DNA from: Candidatus Manganitrophaceae bacterium
GTDB lineage: Bacteria; Nitrospirota; Nitrospiria; SBBL01; Manganitrophaceae
Direction: 5' to 3'
DNA: 64,000 bases
Assembly (NCBI GenBank): GCA_016200325.1
Contig: JACQEZ010000015.1
Coordinates: 30,497-94,496, forward strand
The stretch's first letter is position 1. The number at the start of each line of letters is the position of its first letter. Under the pieces are notes generated by a model. That model was not told the DNA's origin. It was given only the letters and a program-made list of their open reading frames with translations, and searched no databases. The translations under genes were made by a program, and so were the position numbers. Positions 52,875 through 61,981 of this stretch are shown one piece after another.

Positions 52875-53192
52875 GTCATCCTCCTTACAGTCAGGGAACG
52901 ATCTAGAAGCAATATTAAAACCTCCTAGGGATACATCTCCGTTGCCGGTTTAGGCCCAATGAGGGGAGAGGCCGCCCCAAAATGGGGCGGCTCAACCCGG
53001 TCCGGGCAAAACGATCAGACCGACCCGCCGGAAGGAATCGGTCCAGCACCGTATCCTCTCTCCGGTTCTGCCTTGGTTCCCTTTTCCCCGCTCCTTTTTT
53101 TCATCTGGCATTTCTTTTGCGAATTGATTTATCGCTCGCAATCGAGCAAACGATCCGCTGACGATATAGGACGATATAAAAGGAGGGAACCG
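52875..53192. other. Intergenic region with a GC-rich hairpin
   Basis: About 320 bases between divergent genes. GCCGCCCC and GGGGCGGC (52971-52991) form an 8-bp stem with AAAAT loop. It could be a regulatory structure or a dispersed hairpin; no T-run follows. An in-frame upstream extension of the next gene is not used. Confidence 0.5.
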
Positions 53193-53921
53193 ATGGCCGA
53201 TATCAAAATTGCCGTGATCAACGCCAGCACCGTCTTAACGGATGATCAAGTAAAAGCCGCCGTACCAGACCTTCAGACCCAGGTTCACCGCGACTTTGCC
53301 CCTGCCTGGGGGGTTGATGCCGATCTGACCTTTGTCCCGAAAAAGTCGAAACCGGCCCCCGGCATGTGGTGGCTCGTGATTCTCGACAACTCGGATCAGG
53401 CCGGGGCCTTGGGCTATCATGATCTCACCAAAGATGGACTGCCGCTCGGAAAGGTCTTCGCCGGCAGTGACATTCAATACGGCTATCAATGGACGGTCAC
53501 CGCCAGCCATGAGCTGCTCGAAATGTTGGGGGATCCCGACATCAACCTCACCGCCTTCGTCCAACCGAACGCAACGACGGGGCTCCTTTACGCCTATGAA
53601 GTCTGCGACGCCTGCGAAGCCGATCAGTTCGGCTACAAGATCGGGAGCACGCTCGTTTCCGATTTCGTCTATCCCGCCTGGTTTGAGTCGTTTCGCAAGA
53701 AGGGAAGCACGCAATTCGATTACGGCAAACAGATCCACAAACCGTTTCAGCTCATCAAGGGGGGATATATCGGAATATTTGATGTGAAGTCGGGAAGCGG
53801 CTGGCATCAGATCACCGCGGAGGGGGAGTCTTTTCGATATGACATGCGGCCGCGGCTCGGGAGCCGACGCGAGCGAAGAAGAACCCCCCGTGAGCACTGG
53901 ATCGTGAGCGAGGTAAAGTAA
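53193..53921 (+). CDS. Hypothetical protein with zincin-like HELLE segment
   Basis: Seen: 242 residues, no signal peptide or membrane segment, VTASHELLEMLGDP at about 105-118, which has the HE of zinc peptidases but Glu instead of the second His, plus Cys-x-x-Cys (CDACEAD near 140). Similar sequences recur in uncharacterised bacterial proteins. The C-terminus is Arg-rich (RRERRRTPREHW). AGGAGG lies before ATG 53193. Function unknown; an inactive or atypical zincin is one possibility. Confidence 0.75.
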   Translation: MADIKIAVINASTVLTDDQVKAAVPDLQTQVHRDFAPAWGVDADLTFVPKKSKPAPGMWWLVILDNSDQAGALGYHDLTKDGLPLGKVFAGSDIQYGYQWTVTASHELLEMLGDPDINLTAFVQPNATTGLLYAYEVCDACEADQFGYKIGSTLVSDFVYPAWFESFRKKGSTQFDYGKQIHKPFQLIKGGYIGIFDVKSGSGWHQITAEGESFRYDMRPRLGSRRERRRTPREHWIVSEVK

Positions 53922-53964
53922 ACAGGTGCAGGGGGGCCGCTCCATTTTGCAATGTTCCGTTTGA

Positions 53965-54314
53965 TCCGGAGGAAACCGTGTTGAAGAAAGAGGGTCGATT
54001 GACCCTGTGGTGATCATCGTGAAAGAGAACCATTGCTTCGACCACTACTTCGGCACCTTCCCCGGCGCGAATGGAACGAAGATGGAGCGCTCCCCCAACT
54101 CCCCGCCGCACAACCCGGACCACCGGCATGGCGCCTGGCTCCCCCGCAACACATGGCCGTCCGACAGTTTCTCGAAGAAGACATCCCCGCTTATTTTACC
54201 TCTGCGCGGCAGTTCACCCTCTGCAACCCCTACTTCACCGATGTCGCCGGCCCCGCCACCCCTCTCTTAATCGGAACATCCGAAGGTCCCCGTCTCCTTT
54301 TCATCCCTTCCTAA
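53965..54314 (+). pseudogene. Frameshifted phosphoesterase (phospholipase C/AcpA-like) remnant
   Basis: The first frame (53965-about 54165) reads VVIIVKENHCFDHYFGTFPG, the start of the phosphoesterase family that includes phospholipase C and acid phosphatase AcpA. The second frame (about 54150-54314) continues with HMAVRQFLEEDIPAYFTSAR and FTLCNPYFTDVAGPATP. A -1/+2 shift near 54155 separates the parts, and the remaining roughly 300 residues of a normal enzyme are absent. It is a dead fragment, not a functional gene. Codon use matches neighbours, so decay may be recent. Confidence 0.85.
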
Positions 54315-54592
54315 AGGTTTGCACCGGGGTGGCGCTGAACGGATTTCTCCTCTGCCGAGGGAGGGCCCTTTCTTTCGGATCGATCCATTAACGGATGACG
54401 CTCTATATCGTAAGTAGGTAAGTGTTTGATCTGATTGTTTAAGGGAGAATAAGATAGTACAAGTGAGTTCATAGAAATTCCCCTCTACCTCGTTTTCCTA
54501 CAATATTCGGAGGTTCGGTTCCCTGACCGTTTGTCCGACTTATATTCATGAGCGGGGGACCTTCATCCTGAAGAGAAGAGATCGAAAAAAAC

Positions 54593-54979
54593 GTGGCGAA
54601 GAAGATCCTCATCGTCGATGACAACGAAGATACCTGTAAGATCTTCGCTGCGTCCTTAGGAAAAGAGGGATATGAAGTGGCCGTCACGAAGGATGGGGAT
54701 GAAGCCTTGAGGATGGTCGCCTGGGTACAGCCGGACCTGATCCTCCTTGATATCATGATGCCCCGAATCGACGGGTTGAGGGTCTGTCGCACCCTCAAAA
54801 AGAATTCGTGTTATCACTCGATTCCTGTTTTCATGATCAGCGCGAAATTCGGAGATCCCACTTTCCGGGAGCAGGCCTTGGATGCCGGCGCAGATACCCT
54901 CCTCAGCAAGCCGATCGAGCTCCCCTATCTTCTCACCCTGCTCAGAAACCATTTCAACAAAACGAAGATCTCTGAGTGA
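54593..54979 (+). CDS. Single-domain response regulator
   Basis: Seen: 128 residues, CheY-type receiver: acidic DDNED (9-13), phosphoacceptor Asp in LILLDIMMPRIDG (near 53), Ser in FMISAKF and the switch Lys in LLSKPIE (near 107). There is no output domain, so it passes phosphate or binds partners. The start is GTG 54593; only a weak AGAGAAG lies upstream. No adjacent kinase. Possible donors are the orphan kinases at 7.1 and 42.5 kb, a guess from proximity only. Confidence 0.85.
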   Translation: MAKKILIVDDNEDTCKIFAASLGKEGYEVAVTKDGDEALRMVAWVQPDLILLDIMMPRIDGLRVCRTLKKNSCYHSIPVFMISAKFGDPTFREQALDAGADTLLSKPIELPYLLTLLRNHFNKTKISE

Positions 54980-55271
54980 GAGAGAAAGATCTCGCCCGCT
55001 GCAGCGACGTTGACGCTGAACAATCCGCAACGCAATGTTCCACCCGCCTATAAAAAGAGCGCCTCGCCTGCTTCGGGAGATCCTCCCTTTTTAGGAGATC
55101 TCTCGAAGGGAGCGGGACAGCCCTCTTTTGAGGGGGTTGACTTTAACGGTATTAGACCGATATAGTCACCTCCCCGATCCTTTGATCGGAAAACAGCCGG
55201 AGGGTCTCAGAAACCGGCCGTTGAACGGCCCTCATTCCACGAGGGTATCTTCAACCACGAGGAACCAAGCG

Positions 55272-55442
55272 ATGAGTCAGCGAATTCCAAGATTCGACCT
55301 GCCCGACCTTCTCTACTGGGAAATTATGGAGGCGGCGGAACAAAACAAGCGAACTTTAGCGGAAGAGATCATTTCCAGGCTGTTGCACAAACCGGATCTG
55401 AGCGCAAAACCGGCTGGGGAAGCGGATCGAAAGATTGCTTGA
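55272..55442 (+). CDS. Arc-like ribbon-helix-helix protein, 56 aa
   Basis: Seen: 56 residues, RIPRFDLPDLLYWEIMEAAE followed by TLAEEIISRLL, the strand-helix-helix pattern of Arc-type DNA-binding proteins and many antitoxins. GAGGA precedes the ATG at 55272, inside a longer frame starting at 55128 that is not used. No toxin partner is recognised nearby: the next gene is a transporter. It could be an autonomous repressor. Confidence 0.65.
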   Translation: MSQRIPRFDLPDLLYWEIMEAAEQNKRTLAEEIISRLLHKPDLSAKPAGEADRKIA

Positions 55443-55910
55443 GTTCTGTAAACGCCAGAGGAGAAGCAAGAGCAGCCTGGACCTTGAACGCTGCGGCTTG
55501 AACGCTGCGAATAGAAGATCGCTCTCCCCTGCCGCCCAACAGATTTAAACACGCCGAACGCCGCCCCTTCTTCAACCGCGGACGCACCTGCTCAGCGCGG
55601 AGGCCGAACCTTTTTCGGCTCCTTCTCGGATGTCCTTCTCTCTTAGAGAGAGCGAGGGATGATCGATCTTCAGCGCTCGGGCCCCGGGATAGGCTCCACT
55701 CGAAGCTTTCCTAAAAAACCCAATCGAATAGACCGATCGGACCGGTTTCTGTGACGTTGCTCTCGATGTGTGATTGAGATCATTCACACCTTTCATAGTA
55801 AAATCGATCGGCTGCAAGTATACTTAGATCGTCTCTCAAAAATAAAGCGCTTCGAATTCCGTCCGCACGGCGACAGGAAATCGGCGCTCAATGCAGGTTG
55901 GAGTCCTCGA
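55443..55910. other. Intergenic region
   Basis: About 470 bases with a short direct repeat (GAACGCTGCG twice near 55487-55509). No gene is supported; the frame upstream of the transporter start lacks a ribosome site. Confidence 0.5.
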
Positions 55911-57167
55911 ATGAAAGAACCTGTTTCAAAGTCTGATTTAAAAGTTCCGGGCGAGCGGATGCTGCTCTTTCTGATGGCCGCCATTCAGTTTACGATTGTG
56001 GTCGACTTTCTCATTATCATGCCGCTGGGGCCGCAATATCTGCGTGTGCTGTCGATCACCCCCGCCCAATTCGGCCTCATCGTCTCAGCCTATGCGATCA
56101 GCGCGGGAATCTCCGGCTTCGCAGCAGGATTTTTCTTGGACCGCTTTGATCGGAAATCGGCATTACTCTGGCTTTATTTTGGCTTTGCCATCGGGACCCT
56201 CTTCTGCGCATTGGCGCCGAATTATCTTTTGTTGATCGGAGCGCGAACGATTGCAGGCGCTTTCGGGGGGGTCGCCGGCGCTTTGATTTTGACCATCATC
56301 GGGGATGTCATTCCACCGGAGCGCCGAGGGGCCGCGATGGGAATGGTCATGTCTTCTTTTTCCGTCGCATCGATTTGCGGCATGCCGATCGGGCTCTTTC
56401 TGGCGGCGCACTTAAGCTGGCACATCCCCTTCTTTGTATTGGCGGCGTTGAGCGGCTTCATTCTGATTGCAGCGCTGAGGATCATGCCCTCCTTGAGAGG
56501 GCATCTACAGTCGTCCCGCACCGGGCATCCAGCGCTTCAAGTATGGGCGGTTTTAATGGAGCGGGATCATCAGATCGCCTTTGTCTTCACCGCGGCGTTG
56601 ATGTTTGCCGGCTTTTGCATTTTCCCTTTTATCAGCACCTACATGGTTGCAAATGTCGGCGTCACCGAGAAGCAGTTACCGCTGATCTATCTGTCGGGCG
56701 GGTTGGCGACCCTCTTTAGTATGAACTGGATCGGACGCTGGGCGGACCGTGCCGGAAAATTACGCGTCTTCACGCGCATGTCTCTCTCCACGGTGGTTCC
56801 GATCCTGGCGCTGACCAATCTGCCCCGCATTCCCTTGGTCGCTGCAATCGCAACCACCACCCTCTTTATGGTCTGCATGTCGGGACGATTTGTTCCTGCA
56901 ATGGCCTTGATTACGGCCAGTGTCGAGCCCCGCTACCGAGGGGGGTTCATGAGCATGAACTCTTCGGTTCAGCAATTCACCTCCGGCCTGGCCGCCTATG
57001 TCAGCGGGCAAATCATCGGCCGATCTTCCAGCGGGGAGATGACCCATTTTCCGGTGATCGGGATCTTCTCGCTCGGCTGTACGTTTCTTTGTATCTATCT
57101 CGCGAGGCGTTTGAAAGGTCCCGAAGGGAAGGAAGCGGTGAGTGAACCGATGGTGATAGAAGGCTAA
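55911..57167 (+). CDS. Major facilitator superfamily transporter
   Basis: Inner-membrane secondary transporter. Seen: 418 residues, twelve hydrophobic helices, the loop 2-3 motif GFFLDRFDRKSALL (about 73-86), an Arg in helix 4 (IGARTIAG) and a central charged loop near 210-225. The layout resembles DHA1 drug:proton antiporters, but no substrate motif decides it. ATG 55911 follows TTGGAG; upstream in-frame codons look noncoding. Convergent with the GGDEF-EAL gene, 53 bases apart. Confidence 0.87.
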   Translation: MKEPVSKSDLKVPGERMLLFLMAAIQFTIVVDFLIIMPLGPQYLRVLSITPAQFGLIVSAYAISAGISGFAAGFFLDRFDRKSALLWLYFGFAIGTLFCALAPNYLLLIGARTIAGAFGGVAGALILTIIGDVIPPERRGAAMGMVMSSFSVASICGMPIGLFLAAHLSWHIPFFVLAALSGFILIAALRIMPSLRGHLQSSRTGHPALQVWAVLMERDHQIAFVFTAALMFAGFCIFPFISTYMVANVGVTEKQLPLIYLSGGLATLFSMNWIGRWADRAGKLRVFTRMSLSTVVPILALTNLPRIPLVAAIATTTLFMVCMSGRFVPAMALITASVEPRYRGGFMSMNSSVQQFTSGLAAYVSGQIIGRSSSGEMTHFPVIGIFSLGCTFLCIYLARRLKGPEGKEAVSEPMVIEG

Positions 57168-57220
57168 CAGCAGTTCTGTAGTTAGCCCGACCGATGTGAA
57201 GATCGGATCGAGGGTGATGC

Positions 57221-60061
57221 CTAAAACCGGGGTGGATGCTTAAGCCACTGCGTGAGCGCTTCATGAGAGATCGGCCGGCTGATAAAATAACCTTGGGCGG
57301 CGTCACACCCCATTTCCGTCAGCTGATCGAGGATCGACTGATTCTCCACCCCCTCCGCGATCACCTTCAATCCAAGATTGTGGGCAAGGTCAATCGTGGA
57401 GCGGACGATGGTACGGTCTCCCTCCTTCTCCTGCATCCGCATGACAAAAGATTTATCGATTTTAACGGCGTCGACCGGAAGCTTCTGCAGATAGCTTAAA
57501 GAGGAGTAGCCGATGCCGAAATCATCGATCGAGAACCGAATCCCGGTCCGATGCAGCTCTGCCAGGATCTCCTGCGCGCGCGCGGGATCGGTCATGATCG
57601 CACTCTCCGTGATCTCGAACTCAATTTGATCGGGCAAAAGTCCGCTCGACGCCAGGAGGCTTCTCACGAGGTCGGGAAGGTCCGGGTTTAACAGGTTTCT
57701 GACCGAGAGATTGGCAGAGACGGTGAGTGCAAAACCGGCCTGCCGCCACGCCGCGCATTGACTGATCGCCGCCTGCACCACCCATCGGGTCAGCGGATGG
57801 ATGAGGCCCGATTGCTCCGCCGCTCCGATGAACTGATCCGGCCGGATCATTCCTTGAACCGGGTGCTTCCATCGCACCAAGGCCTCCACCCCAAACACCT
57901 CGCGGCGCTTCAAGTTCATCTTCGGCTGATAGTGAAGGAACAGATGATCCTGCTCGATCGCCTGGCGCAGCTCCGCCATCAAGGAAAGGCGCTGTGGATT
58001 GTACCGATCGAGCTCCGGCGCATAGACGAGATGGCCGCTGCGCCCCTGCTTCGCCGCATACATCGCCACATCGGCGCGCCGGATCAGCGTATCCGGATCG
58101 GCCCCCTGATCGGGATAGAGTGCAATCCCAATACTGGTTTCAACCGCAATGGGAATCCCTTCAATCACAAAGGGGGCGTCGAGGGCCCGGGTAATCTTTC
58201 CGATCACCCGTTGGATGTCGTCGTAGCTGTGTAGTTTGGTCAGCAATATTGCGAACTCATCTCCCCCCAGACGCGCGACGATATCCCGGTCGAAGATCGT
58301 CTTCTGAAGGCGCGCGCCCAGATGCTGCAGCAGGAGATCGCCCCGGTGATGGCCCAGCGTATCGTTGATCTCCCTGAAACGATCGAGATCCATCAGCAGC
58401 AGCGCCATATGGGTGGTCTCGTCCGGATCGGATCTCATGAACTCGACGAGGTGATCATAGAGCTTGTTCCGGTTCGGCAGGCCGGTGAGGGCGTCATAAA
58501 AAGCGATCTTCTGGATGATCTCTTCCGTCTTTTTCCGCTCGCCGATGTCCCGCGCGATCCCCAGGATCGAATCAATTTCTCCTGCCTCATTCTTCAGCGG
58601 AACCATCCGGATACTCATCCAGGTCGTCTGCTGATGGAAGGTCAGCTCCTCTTCGCTGTAGAGCGGCTCGCCGGTCTCAATGATCTTCCGGAGGTTCTTC
58701 TTCTGGATCTCGGCGACCGGCGGCGTGAAGAACGCATCATGTCTCTTTCCGACGATCTCTTCCGGAAAGCGCCCCAGCTGCCAAGCGGCAAAGCTATTTA
58801 CATATTGGAGCGTCCCCTCGGGGCTGATTAAAAAAATCGCATCCTGTGCCGCTTCAGCCAACGCACGATACTGCGCTTCGCTCTTCCGCACCGACTCCTC
58901 GGCCTGTTTGTGCTGGGTGATGTCCTCGGCGATTCCGATGATACGATAGATCCGCTCCAATTTATCTTTAACCGGGAAGGCGCGATCGTGGATCCAGCGA
59001 ATGGCGCCATCCGGCCGGATGATCCGATACTCTTCATCATAGGTGCCGAGCACCGCACGGGAGACGGCTGCTTTTTCAATCCGGCCCCGATCGTCGGGAT
59101 GGATGGCATCGAGCCAGGAGACCGGGCGCCGGTAAAGGCTCTCACAGCTGCGGCCCCAGACCTTCTCATAACCGGGGCTGATATAGAGCATCTCCTTCAT
59201 ATCGGGAACGGTCATCCAGAATACCTCGGTGATATTCTCGGCCAACTGCCGAAAACGCCCCTCACTTTGCTGAAGCGCCTCTTCCACCGCTTTACGCCGA
59301 GTGACATCTTCCGCAATGCCGGCCAGCCGATAGATTTTACCTTTTTCGTCCTTAATCGGAAAGGTGCGCGCCCAGATCCACCGAAGGGTCCCGTCCGGTC
59401 GGACAATCCGGTATTCGGCTTCAAAGTGGGTCGGACGCTGCGCGAGTTGCTGCAGCACCTGCGTCCGATCGTCCGGATGGATTCCTTCAAGCCAGGAGCG
59501 GGGATCGTCATAGAGGCTCCGGCAGGAGCGGCCCCAGACCTTTTCATAGGTCGGGCTGATATAGAGCATCGCGGTCACCGCTGCATCGGTCAGGAAGAAA
59601 ACCTCCTGGATGTTTTCGGCCAGCTGGCGGAAGTGCTCTTCATTTTGGCGCAGCGCGTTCTGAGTCTCTCTTTGCGCGCGGCGTCCTTCCCCCTCGCGCA
59701 GCGCCCGTTTGACCGCCGGAACCAGTCGCGTTAAATTATCTTTCGGGATGTAATCATCGGCGCCGGCCTTTAAAAGATCGACGGCGGTCTCTTCACCGGT
59801 CCTTCCGGACACAATGATCAAGGGAAGGTCGATTTCTTTCTCTTGAATCAATGCCAGGGCGGCGAACCCGCTGAATCGGAGCATCATCACATCGGAAACA
59901 ATCAGGTCCCAGCCGTCCCGATCGAGGGCCGCTCTCATCGATTCCGGCGTTTCGATCTGTTTGAACGTCACGGCATTGCCGCCCGATTCCAGTGTCCTGA
60001 CAATTAACTCAACATCATTTCCCGCGTCGTGGAGGATTAACACACGGAGCGATTTACCCAT
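57221..60061 (-). CDS. REC-PAS-PAS-PAS-GGDEF-EAL cyclic-di-GMP protein
   Basis: Bifunctional c-di-GMP enzyme, 946 residues, soluble. Seen: an atypical receiver (1-125) with LIVSDVMMLRFSG and Asp54-like acceptor; three PAS domains (about 140-260, 265-385, 390-510); GGDEF domain with intact RLGGDEFAILL (near 600) for synthesis; EAL domain with EALVRWKHP (near 715), NLSVRN and DDFGIGYSSLSYL for hydrolysis. Both motifs are intact, so either activity is possible, gated by phosphorylation or PAS ligands. ATG 60061 follows AGAAGG; ATG 60085 would add eight residues without a site. Confidence 0.93.
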   Translation of the reverse strand: MGKSLRVLILHDAGNDVELIVRTLESGGNAVTFKQIETPESMRAALDRDGWDLIVSDVMMLRFSGFAALALIQEKEIDLPLIIVSGRTGEETAVDLLKAGADDYIPKDNLTRLVPAVKRALREGEGRRAQRETQNALRQNEEHFRQLAENIQEVFFLTDAAVTAMLYISPTYEKVWGRSCRSLYDDPRSWLEGIHPDDRTQVLQQLAQRPTHFEAEYRIVRPDGTLRWIWARTFPIKDEKGKIYRLAGIAEDVTRRKAVEEALQQSEGRFRQLAENITEVFWMTVPDMKEMLYISPGYEKVWGRSCESLYRRPVSWLDAIHPDDRGRIEKAAVSRAVLGTYDEEYRIIRPDGAIRWIHDRAFPVKDKLERIYRIIGIAEDITQHKQAEESVRKSEAQYRALAEAAQDAIFLISPEGTLQYVNSFAAWQLGRFPEEIVGKRHDAFFTPPVAEIQKKNLRKIIETGEPLYSEEELTFHQQTTWMSIRMVPLKNEAGEIDSILGIARDIGERKKTEEIIQKIAFYDALTGLPNRNKLYDHLVEFMRSDPDETTHMALLLMDLDRFREINDTLGHHRGDLLLQHLGARLQKTIFDRDIVARLGGDEFAILLTKLHSYDDIQRVIGKITRALDAPFVIEGIPIAVETSIGIALYPDQGADPDTLIRRADVAMYAAKQGRSGHLVYAPELDRYNPQRLSLMAELRQAIEQDHLFLHYQPKMNLKRREVFGVEALVRWKHPVQGMIRPDQFIGAAEQSGLIHPLTRWVVQAAISQCAAWRQAGFALTVSANLSVRNLLNPDLPDLVRSLLASSGLLPDQIEFEITESAIMTDPARAQEILAELHRTGIRFSIDDFGIGYSSLSYLQKLPVDAVKIDKSFVMRMQEKEGDRTIVRSTIDLAHNLGLKVIAEGVENQSILDQLTEMGCDAAQGYFISRPISHEALTQWLKHPPRF

Positions 60062-60837
60062 CGAACGCCTTCTCTCTCTGAACAATGGTCATCATTCATT
60101 TTTATGTGGCCGGCCCATTGCAAAACATTGATTGTGTTCTGTAATCGAGCAACAATAAAGCATTATCCTAACCTCAAGAATGTGTCAATCAGAAAATCTA
60201 TGGATTCAGAAGCGTTCTCGCAACAGAAGACGTCGATTGAACGCCGAAACGGAATGCCCCCGAATCGTTGCCGCCCCTGCTGAAGAGCCGAGGCGTTTGG
60301 GTGGAAGTCCTGGACGATCTCTCCTGTGTTCAACTCATGCGTGAATTCATCCGAGAACACCCCACCCTCTGGAACGAAGACATCGGAAAATAGCTTCCCT
60401 GTCACAGAGAAATGTGGAGAAGGCCCGCCGAATGATCCGTCTCCTCCAAGAGGAGATCATTCATGCTTTGGCCCCCTTGTGAGTGTCACCTCAATCGGCT
60501 CACCCTCTTTGATCTTCTTTCGGATCATGAGAGATCTCCCTCCAAAGATATCAACGATCCTGCGCCGCCGCCCTGTCCTCCCTCAGAAATGATTCTGCAT
60601 CCTCCTGGCTCCTTGGAGCATCGATACAATTTGCTTCAGACAAAGAAGAGAAGGGCTCCTGCCGAACAGTCATGCTCTAAGTGAAATGAGCGAATATTTC
60701 ATAAGGGTATACGATACCGTTTTGCGGGGATGTGCTAAAAACCCCAATTAGAAATTCGGGCTGTCACCTTTTTCAATTTTTCTTCAGCATCTGTCCTCCT
60801 GAGAGAGGTCGAAAACGGTTCGCTGGACGCCAGCACT
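60062..60837. other. Intergenic region without a supported gene
   Basis: About 780 bases. Several overlapping short frames (for example 60163-60405 minus) have no family features or ribosome sites. A near-palindrome CTCCTCCAAGAGGAG lies near 60442-60457. A decayed gene cannot be excluded. Confidence 0.5.
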
Positions 60838-61956
60838 TTACTGCTCTATGAGATCAGGCCAGCCGGCGTCGTTGTTGTTGGCCATGGCGCCAGTCCATTC
60901 GGCCATCGTTATTCCATTGAGGCTCAAAATATAAAAGGCCGGGTCGAGCAGGACCGTATGCCTCGGTCCGGCAATGAAGAAACGGCGGTACCTTGCTCCG
61001 ACCCGGCTGGAGATGTCATTTGTGACCTGAAGAAGCAGCGCTTCATATCCGGGTCCATCGAGCAGAAGAAACGACCGGATGACAACATCCTGAAGCGCAG
61101 AGAAGAGCCCGACGCGCAAATTCGGATCGCGGCTGATCGCCCACTCATATAAATAAGCCGGTTGTTGTGCACAGTTGGTGCAGCTGGCGGGCAGAATATG
61201 AGGGGGAAAGGGCCAGTTCTGATTGCGCTGCGGCATGATCGTTGTCTCGTTTAGGTTCTGAATTCCAGGGCCGGAATCGCTCAATACCCAATTGCTCCGA
61301 TCAGGAAAGGTCAGTTTTACCATGAGCATGGCAACGAGGACTCCATATCCTCCGGCGCTCGACCCGGCCACCAACACTTTATCGGGGGTCGGAAACGTCC
61401 GTTGCGTCGTGGTGACGGCCGCACCGAGGTTCTCAAGGCCATGATGGTAGGTGGTTACATCCCGGTACTGGAGCACGTTATCACCGCTGAAGACCGATCC
61501 ATCGCAATAGGAGACAAACACAACATTCCAGTCTTTAAACGGATTGTTCGGCTGGGATGCGTCCAAAATCCCGGTCTCGGGGTCCCGTACGGCCGTATCG
61601 CTGGCGGTCTTTACATCCAGACAGCTCTCCGCGTTCCAACAGGCTCCCCCCCCTTGAAGATAAAACAGGACATTGTTGGATGCGCCACGGCGGATGCTGA
61701 TCTGATATTCGGCGCCGAAGAGGCAGATCGCCCGTCCCTCGGCCGGATTGAAAAAATGAACCTCCCACTGCGCCTGTTGTTCCGTGCGGGACGCTGTTTG
61801 TCCAAAATATTTGTCAATTCCCGTCGCTTGAATCTCCTGGACAATCTGCGCTTCCTGAGGGGGCACGATCGGGAATGAAGAGGATTCGCTGGAGTTGCCG
61901 GAGCAGGCTGAAAAGAGAGAGAGCGCAACAAGAAAAACCGATCTTAAGATTCTCAT
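60838..61956 (-). CDS. Pectinacetylesterase-like lipoprotein hydrolase
   Basis: Seen: 372 residues; lipobox SAC near residue 18; alpha/beta-hydrolase core of the pectinacetylesterase/Notum family with FYLQGGGACWN (near 104-114), YCDGSVFSG (near 163), nucleophile Ser in VAGSSAGGYG (near 205) and the catalytic His in GPRHTVLLD near the C-terminus. Likely deacylates a polysaccharide or lipid in the periplasm or on the surface. ATG 61956 follows GGAGGTGC; the longer 437-residue frame is rejected. It is 25 bases downstream of the beta-barrel gene and probably cotranscribed. Confidence 0.87.
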   Translation of the reverse strand: MRILRSVFLVALSLFSACSGNSSESSSFPIVPPQEAQIVQEIQATGIDKYFGQTASRTEQQAQWEVHFFNPAEGRAICLFGAEYQISIRRGASNNVLFYLQGGGACWNAESCLDVKTASDTAVRDPETGILDASQPNNPFKDWNVVFVSYCDGSVFSGDNVLQYRDVTTYHHGLENLGAAVTTTQRTFPTPDKVLVAGSSAGGYGVLVAMLMVKLTFPDRSNWVLSDSGPGIQNLNETTIMPQRNQNWPFPPHILPASCTNCAQQPAYLYEWAISRDPNLRVGLFSALQDVVIRSFLLLDGPGYEALLLQVTNDISSRVGARYRRFFIAGPRHTVLLDPAFYILSLNGITMAEWTGAMANNNDAGWPDLIEQ

Positions 61957-61981
61957 TAAAGCACCTCCATTTGACATCGAT

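Noticed and set aside
52959..53192. In-frame upstream extension of the HELLE protein
   Set aside because: No ribosome site, and it covers a GC-rich hairpin; AGGAGG marks ATG 53193.
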